Position numbers and translations under genes: made by a program. Of a stretch of DNA of 7,021 nucleotides, positions 1 through 6,051 are shown in pieces. The notes beneath the pieces were generated by a model. It saw only the letters and a list, made by a program, of their open reading frames with translations. It made no database searches and was not told the origin of the DNA. Position 1 is the stretch's first letter, and each line of letters begins with the position of its first letter. Origin of the DNA: JBFFSQ01 sp041572275 (GTDB lineage Bacteria; Pseudomonadota; Gammaproteobacteria; SZUA-229); contig JBFFSQ010000158.1 of the NCBI GenBank assembly GCA_041572275.1, positions 1 through 7,021 on the forward strand, given 5' to 3'.

Positions 1-228
1 AATTTCAGATCGTGCACGGTACAGTGGGCTATTCGCTAATTGCAACAAGCGGGCGGCAAGGGCTGCATCCTGTGTAAGAATTTCAGCGATCTGTTGAGCT
101 GAACTATGTTCTTTATCCACTGCATTGCGAATATTCAGTGCTACGTCAGGCAGCGTCGGTAATCTGAGCTGGTCGGTAACGACTGCCTGATGCAGGGTAT
201 TGTATATATAGTCAGATTTTTCGTTCAT
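1..228 (-). CDS. HDOD domain protein, N-terminal part (runs off left edge)
   Basis: This is the first 76 codons of a minus-strand gene; the reading frame stays open to base 1. After a short leader (MNEKSDYIYNTLHQAVV) it reads RLPTLPDVALNIRNAV at residues 22-37, then a helix ending in ILTQDAALAARLLQLANSPL at residues 50-69. This is the typical start of an HDOD domain. From family knowledge, HDOD domains are non-catalytic relatives of HD hydrolases used in bacterial signalling, often fused to GGDEF, EAL or receiver domains. Whether this protein has an output domain cannot be seen. The ATG at 226-228 is the only ATG in frame, because a stop lies seven codons upstream; no strong ribosome-binding site precedes it. 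It follows ygfZ after 60 bases without a convincing terminator, so the two may be cotranscribed. The family call is secure; the specific role is unknown. Confidence 0.9.
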   Translation of the reverse strand, partial: MNEKSDYIYNTLHQAVVTDQLRLPTLPDVALNIRNAVDKEHSSAQQIAEILTQDAALAARLLQLANSPLYRARSEI

Positions 229-288
229 GTGAATTGGCTTTGTTTTCACATGAGTTTAGACAAAAAATTCGGTTTTTGAATCAGCTAA

Positions 289-1335
289 TCAATCACTATC
301 GATAGAGTAGGGTAATTCCATGAGCTGGATGGCAGGACCGTTTTCGTCGTAAAGTGTCAGCTCGCCCTGGTCAGCTGAACTGATATCAATAACTGCCAGA
401 GCGAGTGTGCCGCCGTCTGGATTAATTTGTGCGTCAACGATGTTGCCTGTGCCTTGCCCAGAGGTGGAGTTAGCAGAATATAGCTTATCACCGGGCTGCA
501 CCGGTTCATGGGTATCGATGTGAATGCGATACATACGACGTTTGAGTTTGCCAAGATACTGCATGCGGGCGACCACTTCCTGCCCAGTGTAGCAGCCCTT
601 TTTAAAACTGACGCCATTGATGGCTTGCATATTGACCATTTGGGGAACGAAAGCTTCTGCGGTTTCTGGGTAGATGGTTGGAGTGCCTGCAAGGATATCC
701 AGTGTTGACCAGGCATCGGCGCCAACTGGAGCTGCATGTACATCCAGACTACTCCACAGTTGTGTCATGGCTTCGAGTTCACCATATATTTCATATCGAG
801 GGTGAGGCCCTGCGATACGTATGATTGTATAGCCGTCGACCTGTGTGGTGTCATCTAGCTGTTGAGGCAGTCTGGAAATGATATTGCCCAGTTTTTCTTC
901 AGCATCTGGACCGGAGAGGCCGAAACGGACCAGTGCATCACTGGCATCCTCAATGGTGACCTTGGACATCAACACAAACATTTGTATACGTTTCAGGGTC
1001 GTTTCTAACTGGCTGCTTGGTAAATGTAAATAATATGTATCCTGGCGTTTGAATATCCGGAAGTTCGATAGCATACGTCCTTTAGGTGTACAGTAGGCAC
1101 TGAGTTGGCTGTGCTCAATGTCGACATGATGAATGTCATTCGTTAACTGCCCTTGTAAGAAACTTTCTGCATCATCACCGTAAACTGAAATCAGACCCAG
1201 ATGGCTCAGGTCGCAGAGAACCAGGCCCGTATGCAGCACTCTTTGTTCGCTGTCCGGGTTTCCAAAACTGCACACTCGCTGGTCTTCTATCTCAGCACCT
1301 GCATTTTGTAAAAAGTCCTGCCATTCCTGTTTCAT
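289..1335 (-). CDS. ygfZ: YgfZ, folate-binding Fe-S cluster maintenance protein
   Basis: The 348-residue product belongs to the YgfZ/GcvT-like family (E. coli YgfZ is about 326 residues). The decisive signature is KGCYTGQE at residues 246-253. It contains the conserved cysteine (Cys248, matching Cys228 of E. coli), followed by VVARMQYLGKLKRR. Upstream conserved blocks are FLQGQLTNDI (59-68), which belongs to the aminomethyltransferase-like folate-binding fold, and TPKGRML (83-89). In E. coli YgfZ supports the activity of certain Fe-S enzymes in a folate-dependent way and acts in the cytosol. The start is ATG 1335, preceded by an AGG about eight bases upstream. The gene diverges from the sdh operon, whose SdhB subunit carries three Fe-S clusters, so a functional link is reasonable but inferred. 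No frameshift or missing motif is seen. Confidence 0.95.
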   Translation of the reverse strand: MKQEWQDFLQNAGAEIEDQRVCSFGNPDSEQRVLHTGLVLCDLSHLGLISVYGDDAESFLQGQLTNDIHHVDIEHSQLSAYCTPKGRMLSNFRIFKRQDTYYLHLPSSQLETTLKRIQMFVLMSKVTIEDASDALVRFGLSGPDAEEKLGNIISRLPQQLDDTTQVDGYTIIRIAGPHPRYEIYGELEAMTQLWSSLDVHAAPVGADAWSTLDILAGTPTIYPETAEAFVPQMVNMQAINGVSFKKGCYTGQEVVARMQYLGKLKRRMYRIHIDTHEPVQPGDKLYSANSTSGQGTGNIVDAQINPDGGTLALAVIDISSADQGELTLYDENGPAIQLMELPYSIDSD

Positions 1336-1373
1336 CTGATTTACCTGTGTTGGCTGTAGTAATTATGCACACT

Positions 1374-1402
1374 ATATTAGACAAGCCGTATTATTTTGTC
1401 AG
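1374..1402 (-). promoter_or_regulatory. Candidate sigma70 promoter for ygfZ
   Basis: Read on the minus strand, CTGACA (-35, 1402-1397, five of six matches to TTGACA) is followed after exactly 17 bases by TAATAT (-10, 1379-1374, four of six matches to TATAAT). The predicted start near 1367 would leave a leader of about 30 bases before the ygfZ ATG. This is a motif match only. Confidence 0.5.
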
Positions 1403-1453
1403 CATAGAAAGTTTATGGGATTACTTCCTGATCTGCATTCATGATACTGTGGG

Positions 1454-1482
1454 TTGCCTGTAATATGTAGATGTTCAATAAT
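1454..1482 (+). promoter_or_regulatory. Candidate upstream promoter P1 for sdhC
   Basis: TTGCCT (1454-1459, four of six matches to the -35 consensus) is separated by 17 bases from AATAAT (1477-1482, five of six matches to TATAAT). Transcription would start near 1489, giving a leader of about 86 bases before sdhC. The -10 lies inside the dyad at 1469-1498, so a regulator binding there could occlude this promoter. Inference from motifs. Confidence 0.45.
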
Positions 1483-1498
1483 AATCTTGAATACATCT
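1469..1498. promoter_or_regulatory. Imperfect dyad in the sdh promoter region (possible operator)
   Basis: AGATGTTCAA (1469-1478) and TTGAATACATCT (1487-1498) are inverted copies separated by eight bases, with only a two-base TA bulge (1492-1493) breaking ten paired positions. The dyad covers the -10 of candidate promoter P1. The symmetry is seen directly; that it is a protein-binding site is inference, and I do not recognise the motif of a known sdh regulator such as ArcA or CRP in it. Confidence 0.4.
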
Positions 1499-1503
1499 GG
1501 ATT

Positions 1504-1531
1504 TTGATGGTCTACACTCAGTATCAATAAT
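1504..1531 (+). promoter_or_regulatory. Candidate downstream promoter P2 for sdhC
   Basis: TTGATG (1504-1509) and AATAAT (1526-1531) are 16 bases apart. The -10 block CAATAATAAT (1525-1534) is an exact copy of the one at P1 (1476-1485), 49 bases upstream, suggesting tandem promoters. The area is AT-rich, so chance matches are likely and this is a weaker call than P1. Confidence 0.3.
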
Positions 1532-1574
1532 AATAAATCCCCTGAACCGATGGTACATAGAGGGAATATGAACA

Positions 1575-1958
1575 ATGGCCGCATCTGATAGCCGACCTTT
1601 TTATCTTAATCTGCTCAAGATTAAATTACCTGTACCCGGCATGGTGTCAATCTTTCACCGTGTCACAGGGGTATTGATGTTTCTAGCATTGCCGTTTGCA
1701 GTTTACCTGCTTGATTTGTCCCTGCAAGGTGAGCTGGGATTTGAACAGGCACGTGAACTGTTAAGTGTATCCTACATTCAATTCCTTTCCTTAGTGCTGC
1801 TCTGGTCGTTGTTGCATCACCTGTTTGCAGGAATTCGCTTTTTATTGATTGATTTTGATGTTGCTGTAGACAAACGACCATCACAGATTACGGCCTGGCT
1901 GGTATTTATTGCTGAGGCTGTAGCAATGGGGCTGATATTGCTAGGAGTGTACCTGTGA
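1575..1958 (+). CDS. sdhC: Succinate dehydrogenase cytochrome b556 subunit SdhC
   Basis: The 127-residue membrane anchor of complex II, which with SdhD binds haem b and ubiquinone in the inner membrane. Conserved RP (7-8) and the block VSIFHRVTGV (24-33) hold the Ser25 and Arg29 equivalents of E. coli Ser27 and Arg31 at the quinone site. HLFAGIR (82-88) gives His82 as the likely axial haem ligand (E. coli His84), followed by the conserved Asp93. Three transmembrane helices are predicted near 30-50, 64-86 and 104-126. The start at ATG 1575 has an AGGG ribosome-binding site (1561-1564) ten bases upstream; the earlier ATG at 1568 is out of frame and stops after six codons. The residue after GIR is Phe89 where E. 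coli has His91. First gene of the operon; its stop overlaps the sdhD start by four bases. Confidence 0.96.
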   Translation: MAASDSRPFYLNLLKIKLPVPGMVSIFHRVTGVLMFLALPFAVYLLDLSLQGELGFEQARELLSVSYIQFLSLVLLWSLLHHLFAGIRFLLIDFDVAVDKRPSQITAWLVFIAEAVAMGLILLGVYL

Positions 1959-2302
1959 GCGCACCCGGACTGCAGGGCTTGAGACCCTGGATTATTCAAC
2001 GTATTAGTGCTGTATACATCACACTGTTTATTTTCTATTTTTCGATATCGCTATTTATCATTACCCCATTATCTGCACAGGGCTGGGTAAACTGGGTTGC
2101 TACACCACTAAATAATATTTCATTGAGCCTGTTTTTTATAGCATTACTCTGGCATACCTGGGTTGGTATTCGGGATGTGATTCTCGATTATGTTTTTAAT
2201 GTTGTAGCGCGTATGTTTGTACTGACTTTGGTGTCATCAGTACTCGTTGGTAGTGGTTTCTGGGCATTCCGAGCTTTAGCACGGGTACAATTCGGGTCAT
2301 GA
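1955..2302 (+). CDS. sdhD: Succinate dehydrogenase membrane anchor subunit SdhD
   Basis: The 115-residue second membrane anchor of complex II. The N-terminal block QRISAVY (15-21) is the usual family signature before helix one. HTWVGIRDVILDYV (67-80) supplies His67 as the second haem ligand (E. coli His71) and the Asp78-Tyr79 pair equivalent to E. coli Asp82-Tyr83, where Tyr83 contacts ubiquinone. Three transmembrane segments are visible near 17-37, 55-77 and 87-107. Translation starts at GTG 1955, in a GTGA overlap with the sdhC stop, with AGGAG at 1943-1947 well placed seven bases upstream. This points to translational coupling with sdhC. It ends four bases before sdhA. Confidence 0.95.
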   Translation: MSAPGLQGLRPWIIQRISAVYITLFIFYFSISLFIITPLSAQGWVNWVATPLNNISLSLFFIALLWHTWVGIRDVILDYVFNVVARMFVLTLVSSVLVGSGFWAFRALARVQFGS

Positions 2303-2306
2303 CTCA

Positions 2307-4079
2307 ATGAGCATAAATAATATTCAAAGAAGACGATTTGATACCTTAATCATTGGTGCAGGTGGAGGCGGTTTACGAGCGGCTTTGCAATTATCAGAGG
2401 CTGATGCCAGTGTTGCTGTCGTATCTAAAGTTTTTCCGACCCGTTCGCACACTGTGGCGGCCCAGGGTGGTATGAATGCGGCACTGGCGAATATTTTACC
2501 AGACAATTGGCACTGGCATATGTTCGATACCGTTAAAGGTAGTGATTACCTGGGCGATCAGGATGCAATTGAATACATGTGTCGGGCTGCCCCGAGAGTG
2601 GTGTATGAGCTTGAACATTTTGGTGTGCCATTTTCACGCCTTGAGAATGGACGTATCTACCAGCGACCATTTGGTGGTCAAAGCCAGAATTTCGGTGGTG
2701 AGCAGGCCGCTCGAACTTGTGCCGCGGCTGACCGAACGGGGCATGCTATTTTACATAGTTTGTATCAGCAGAATATCCGTGCCAAGACCCATTTCTTTGA
2801 TGAGTATTTCGCCGTTGATTTGTTAAAAGATGAAATGGGTAATGTGCGGGGTGCTTTTGTATTTGATATTCACACCGGTGAAGAGTTGATAATAGAAGCA
2901 AAAACCACATTGTTGGCAACTGGTGGCGCGGGTCAATTATATCGAACCACAACGAATGCCTTGATTAATACCGGTGATGGTATGGCGATGGCTTTGCGTG
3001 CCGGGATTCCATTACAGGATATGGAATTCTTTCAGTTTCATCCTACGGGAATCGCGGGTCGTGGCATGTTAATCACAGAAGGTGCACGGGGCGAGGGTGG
3101 ATATCTGGTCAATGCAGAAGGTGAACGACTGATGGAGCGTTATGCACCAAAGGCGAAAGATTTGGCCAGTCGAGATGTGGTGAGTCGTGCTATAGCGACA
3201 GAAGTCCGGGAAGGCCGCGGTTGTGGGCCTGATAAAGATTATGTGTTGCTGAAGCTCGATCATCTGGGTGAAGACGTCATTCAGAAACGTTTACCCGGTA
3301 TACGCCAGACCTGTATTACGTTTCTCGGTGTTGATCCTGTTGAAGAGGCAATTCCTGTCTATCCAACAGCACACTATACAATGGGTGGTATACCCACTGA
3401 TCGAGATGGCCAGGTTGTGATTCCAGTTAAGGATACACCTGAAGAGCCGGTAACTGGTTTATATGCGGCTGGGGAATGTGCCTGCGTTTCTGTTCATGGT
3501 GCCAATCGTCTGGGTGGTAATTCATTGCTGGATATCCTGGTCTTCGGTCGTGCGGCAGCGAATCATATTATCAGTTATTTAAAGGAAAACCGTTATCACC
3601 AGCCACTGGATGAAAGTAGTGTGGAAATGGCTTATGAACGTTTGCATCGTTGGGACAAGACAGGAGAAGGCGAGTCTGTGGAACGGATTCGTACTGAGCT
3701 TAAGAAGGCAATGGAAGATAATTGCAGCGTGTTTCGAACCCAAGAAGTTCTTGAAAATGGTATTAAGGAGGTATCGGCACTGGCTGAGCGTTTACAACAT
3801 GCGCGTATTACTGACAGCTCGGCAATGTTTAATACAGCACGAGTTGAAGCTCTGGAACTTGAAAATTTAATGGATGTAGCTCTAGCGACTGTATATTCTG
3901 CGGCTGCCCGTACTGAAAGCCGAGGTGCTCATTCACGTATCGATTACCCGGAGCGAGACGATATACACTGGATGAAACACACTTTATTTTCACGAGACGG
4001 ACGCAAACTCGACTTTAAACCTGTAAGAACCAAACCTGTTTCAGTGGCATCATTCCCGCCAAAGGCCCGGGTATATTGA
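2307..4079 (+). CDS. sdhA: Succinate dehydrogenase flavoprotein subunit SdhA
   Basis: Catalytic subunit (590 residues; E. coli 588) oxidising succinate to fumarate in the TCA cycle, on the cytoplasmic side of the inner membrane. The dinucleotide-binding motif GAGGGG is at 17-22. TRSHTVAAQGG (45-55) holds His48, the site of covalent FAD attachment. Active-site residues by alignment with E. coli are His245 in FHPTG, Glu258 in TEGARGEGG, Arg289 in ASRD, His356 in TAHYTMGG and Arg401 in HGANRLGG. The C-terminal AHSRIDYPERDD (541-552) and the final PPKARVY are family-typical. The gene is intact. Its start lies four bases after the sdhD stop and has only a weak ribosome-binding site, so initiation probably depends on ribosomes finishing sdhD. 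Flavinylation is expected to need SdhE, encoded downstream. Confidence 0.98.
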   Translation: MSINNIQRRRFDTLIIGAGGGGLRAALQLSEADASVAVVSKVFPTRSHTVAAQGGMNAALANILPDNWHWHMFDTVKGSDYLGDQDAIEYMCRAAPRVVYELEHFGVPFSRLENGRIYQRPFGGQSQNFGGEQAARTCAAADRTGHAILHSLYQQNIRAKTHFFDEYFAVDLLKDEMGNVRGAFVFDIHTGEELIIEAKTTLLATGGAGQLYRTTTNALINTGDGMAMALRAGIPLQDMEFFQFHPTGIAGRGMLITEGARGEGGYLVNAEGERLMERYAPKAKDLASRDVVSRAIATEVREGRGCGPDKDYVLLKLDHLGEDVIQKRLPGIRQTCITFLGVDPVEEAIPVYPTAHYTMGGIPTDRDGQVVIPVKDTPEEPVTGLYAAGECACVSVHGANRLGGNSLLDILVFGRAAANHIISYLKENRYHQPLDESSVEMAYERLHRWDKTGEGESVERIRTELKKAMEDNCSVFRTQEVLENGIKEVSALAERLQHARITDSSAMFNTARVEALELENLMDVALATVYSAAARTESRGAHSRIDYPERDDIHWMKHTLFSRDGRKLDFKPVRTKPVSVASFPPKARVY

Positions 4080-4157
4080 TATGCATTGGAGTTATGTGTG
4101 TTTTTTCTAAAGACGTCTCAATACATGTTGTTGTGTCGTATTTTTCAGGACAAATAC

Positions 4158-4173
4158 AGGAGAGGTGAGTATG
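4158..4173 (+). promoter_or_regulatory. Ribosome-binding site deciding the sdhB start
   Basis: AGGAG at 4158-4162 lies eight bases before ATG 4171 but only two bases before the in-frame GTG at 4165. The spacing favours the ATG. That start also gives the conserved N-terminus MRFRIYRFNP without an extra Met-Ser. Confidence 0.75.
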
Positions 4174-4866
4174 CGTTTCCGCATTTATCGCTTTAATCCG
4201 GAACAGGATAAAAAACCGTATATGCAGGATTTCGAACTGCAGAAGATTACACCGGATATGATGTTGCTGGATGCATTGCTGTTGCTGAAAGAGCAGGATC
4301 CAACGCTGGGTTTCAGGCGCTCCTGTCGTGAGGGTGTTTGTGGTTCGGATGGTATGAATATAAATGGCACCAATGGTCTTGCCTGTATCACTGCTCTGGC
4401 AAGTTTAAAAGAGCCTGTTGAGATCAGACCATTGCCACGCTTGCCTGTGATACGCGACCTGATTGTGGATATGGAGCTATTTTTTAAACAGTATCGTGAT
4501 GTTAAACCTTATCTGACGGTAAAAGATCCTTTGCCTGAAGTTGAACTTGAGCAGACACCTGAACAGCGTGAAAAGCTTGATGGGCTTTATGAATGTATTT
4601 TATGTGCGTGCTGCTCAACTTCATGTCCTTCATTCTGGTGGAATCCGGATAAGTTTCTAGGACCTGCGGCATTGTTGCAGGCTGCACGTTTTCTTGCTGA
4701 TAGTCGTGATCAGGCTACACAAGAACGCCTTGATGCACTCGATGATCCCTTTAAGATGTTTCGCTGTCATACCATTATGAATTGTGTACAGGTGTGCCCA
4801 AAGGATCTAAATCCCACTAAAGCCATTAATGATATTAAAAAAATGATGGTGAAAAAGTCATTGTGA
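4171..4866 (+). CDS. sdhB: Succinate dehydrogenase iron-sulfur subunit SdhB
   Basis: The 231-residue electron-transfer subunit (E. coli 238) passes electrons from FAD through three Fe-S clusters to ubiquinone. The [2Fe-2S] ligands lie in SCREGVCGSD (Cys52, Cys57, Asp60) and at Cys72 in LACIT. As in E. coli, an Asp takes the position of a Cys. The [4Fe-4S] ligands are Cys142, Cys145 and Cys148 plus Cys209; the [3Fe-4S] ligands are Cys152, Cys199 and Cys205. Trp157 and His200 correspond to the E. coli quinone-site residues Trp164 and His207. I use ATG 4171; the longer GTG start at 4165 is poorly spaced from the ribosome-binding site. A 91-base spacer separates it from sdhA, much longer than the other junctions. 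Its stop overlaps the likely sdhE start. Confidence 0.97.
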   Translation: MRFRIYRFNPEQDKKPYMQDFELQKITPDMMLLDALLLLKEQDPTLGFRRSCREGVCGSDGMNINGTNGLACITALASLKEPVEIRPLPRLPVIRDLIVDMELFFKQYRDVKPYLTVKDPLPEVELEQTPEQREKLDGLYECILCACCSTSCPSFWWNPDKFLGPAALLQAARFLADSRDQATQERLDALDDPFKMFRCHTIMNCVQVCPKDLNPTKAINDIKKMMVKKSL

Positions 4867-5123
4867 TTATGATGCCTGAAGATGCCAATGATTCACGTCT
4901 GCGTTGGCGTTGTCGTCGCGGAATGCTTGAGCTCGACCTGATCCTGAAAGATTTCATGGATCGCGGCTATATTTACCTCAATAAACAACAAAAAAACGTA
5001 CTGGATCAGATACTGGATTATCCTGATCAGTTACTGTTTGACCTCTTTCTGGGTCATATGAATTCATCGGATAAGGAAATCTCGGAACTTGTCTCATATA
5101 TACGCCACACCATTAAAACTTGA
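4863..5123 (+). CDS. sdhE: SdhE, FAD assembly factor for SdhA
   Basis: The 86-residue product belongs to the SdhE/YgfY/CptB family (E. coli 88 residues), small helical cytosolic proteins that bind SdhA and promote covalent FAD attachment. The diagnostic RGxxE motif is Arg19-Gly20-Met-Leu-Glu23 in RRGMLELD, followed by YPDQLLFDLFLG (53-64), also family-typical. The start is not certain. GTG 4863 overlaps the sdhB stop as GTGA, exactly like the sdhC-sdhD junction, with GGTGA ten bases upstream; ATG 4869 and ATG 4872 are alternatives that shorten it by two or three residues. The same family has been described as the antitoxin CptB, partner of YgfX/CptA. Here the sdh context favours the flavinylation role. 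Confidence 0.94.
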   Translation: MIMMPEDANDSRLRWRCRRGMLELDLILKDFMDRGYIYLNKQQKNVLDQILDYPDQLLFDLFLGHMNSSDKEISELVSYIRHTIKT

Positions 5124-5535
5124 AATCAAACCCTCTCGATTGTTTTTACAAGTTCACGTACTGATCTATACGCTGGCAATACTCAGTATTCTGATATTAC
5201 CGTGGCCTGGAACTATCCAGTGTATTGGTATTGCGTTTTTGATTTATGTTGGTCACAAGTCTTATAGCGGCCATAATCGCTTACGGTTACTGATCTGGAA
5301 ACAGGAGAATAAATGGGAGTTATGGGAATCAGGTGTCATGAAGTTGCTACAGCTACAGGGAAATAGCTTTGTTTTGCCCTGGTTAGCCATACTGAATTTC
5401 AAATCAGAGGACGGGAGGCGTATTTCAATCACCATATATACTGATGCTGTTGGATATCAACAATTTCGGCAATTAAGAGTCCGTTTGAAAGTGGAGGGAA
5501 ATAAATCAATTAGACATGATAAAATTCCGATATGA
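5089..5535 (+). CDS. ygfX: YgfX (CptA)-family inner-membrane protein
   Basis: A 148-residue protein with the YgfX layout: a short N-terminal block YATPLKLEIKPSRL (5-18), two closely spaced membrane helices (about 18-38 and 41-57), then a cytosolic domain ending in YTDAVGYQQFRQLRVRLK (117-134), the family's conserved D-x(n)-FRQLRV segment. E. coli YgfX has about 135 residues and was reported as the toxin CptA, acting on FtsZ and MreB, with SdhE/CptB as antitoxin; that role is debated. The conserved N-terminal block requires a start upstream of the helices. The candidate is TTG 5089, inside sdhE with a 35-base overlap and AAGGA at 5073-5077. A TTG start plus overlap suggests low, coupled expression. 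The stop overlaps the next start as ATGA. Confidence 0.85.
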   Translation: MSHIYATPLKLEIKPSRLFLQVHVLIYTLAILSILILPWPGTIQCIGIAFLIYVGHKSYSGHNRLRLLIWKQENKWELWESGVMKLLQLQGNSFVLPWLAILNFKSEDGRRISITIYTDAVGYQQFRQLRVRLKVEGNKSIRHDKIPI

Positions 5536-5987
5536 AACAAACAGACGCATACGGTTGTGAAGATGTCATTCCAGGTGGTTTTGTTGGTTTAATGGATTTG
5601 TATGAAGGCAATTACATTAAATTGAGAAAGCTTTTGCCTGAAGTCTCTTCACTAGAGGATCAGCACCTATCGCAAGTAGAGGGGCACCTTGATTTGCATT
5701 TGCGTATAGAGGAGCGCAGTAAGTTTACGACAACCCTCTATTTAAGTTATGCGTTTTCCTCACCAGAGGGCATTCAGATGGAACCGAATCTAAAAATTCG
5801 AATTTATCATGATGCCCAACTGGCAGAAGTTATGGCCGGTCATCTACATCATGGTCGCCTGATTCTTGATAATTTACCTGCCGATGCCTTGAAAGAAAAA
5901 TGGCGGCTTAATCGGTTTTTGCATAAATGGCTGGGCTATAGTTTAAAACAGGGACATTCCTTTGTGGTCCGTCCTGACGCAGCATGA
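5532..5987 (+). CDS. DUF1249 (YqiB-family) protein of unknown function
   Basis: A 151-residue soluble protein recognised as DUF1249, the family of E. coli YqiB (140 residues). Shared blocks are LMDLYEGNYIKLRKLLP (20-36), the segment RSKFTTTLYL (62-71), KIRIYHDAQLAEV (88-100; E. coli has LYHDAMVAEV) and NRFLHKWLGYSLKQGH (127-142). There is no signal peptide or membrane segment. No biochemical function is established for the family to my knowledge. In E. coli yqiB lies in the nudF-cpdA region, whereas here it ends an sdh-sdhE-ygfX run, its ATG overlapping the ygfX stop as ATGA. ATG 5532 is preferred because the homologous region already begins before the internal ATG at 5592. The ribosome-binding site is weak, consistent with coupled translation. 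Confidence 0.85.
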   Translation: MKQTDAYGCEDVIPGGFVGLMDLYEGNYIKLRKLLPEVSSLEDQHLSQVEGHLDLHLRIEERSKFTTTLYLSYAFSSPEGIQMEPNLKIRIYHDAQLAEVMAGHLHHGRLILDNLPADALKEKWRLNRFLHKWLGYSLKQGHSFVVRPDAA

Positions 5988-6003
5988 GCTTATATGCTAT
6001 AAA
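5974..6003 (+). promoter_or_regulatory. Candidate promoter for the DUF805 gene
   Basis: CTGACG (5974-5979, four of six matches) and TATAAA (5998-6003, five of six matches) are 18 bases apart, and the predicted start near 6010 lies about 42 bases before the DUF805 ATG. The -35 lies within the end of the DUF1249 gene. The change in function and the 64-base gap support a separate transcript, but read-through from the sdh operon is possible because no terminator was seen here. Confidence 0.4.
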
Positions 6004-6051
6004 TGGATGTACTTAAAAAACATAAAACAATTACAAATAAAGGGAGCATAT

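Noticed and set aside
229..288. A/T-rich inverted repeat between ygfZ and the HDOD gene as a terminator
   Set aside because: The stem is almost all A-T pairs (CAAAAA with TTTTTG), so too weak; cotranscription is as likely.
357..743. Long open frame antisense to or overlapping ygfZ
   Set aside because: It reads across a clear ygfZ coding frame, and its translation has no recognisable family, start signal or composition of a real protein.
1504..1527. TTGAT ... ATCAA half-sites in the sdhC upstream region, considered as an FNR box
   Set aside because: The half-sites are 14 bases apart instead of four, so one FNR dimer would not fit; chance in AT-rich DNA is more likely.
1568..1588. Six-codon upstream reading frame overlapping the sdhC start
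   Set aside because: Its ATG is only three bases from the AGGG, too close for initiation, and the sdhC ATG at 1575 has better spacing.
2476..2826. Alternative-frame open reading frames inside sdhA (also 3610-3870 and minus-strand ones)
   Set aside because: sdhA is intact and highly conserved in its own frame; these are by-products without ribosome-binding sites or homology.
4101..4106. T-run in the sdhA-sdhB spacer as an intrinsic terminator
   Set aside because: No stable GC-containing hairpin directly precedes it, and sdhB has no convincing promoter after it.
4863..5535. sdhE-ygfX as a type IV toxin-antitoxin module
   Set aside because: The family has been described that way in E. coli, but the sdh operon context and coupled starts favour a complex II maturation role; sequence alone does not support a toxin call.
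5981..5998. AGCAT ... ATGCT dyad at the end of the DUF1249 gene as a terminator
   Set aside because: Only five pairs and no following T-run; it overlaps a better explained -10-like element.
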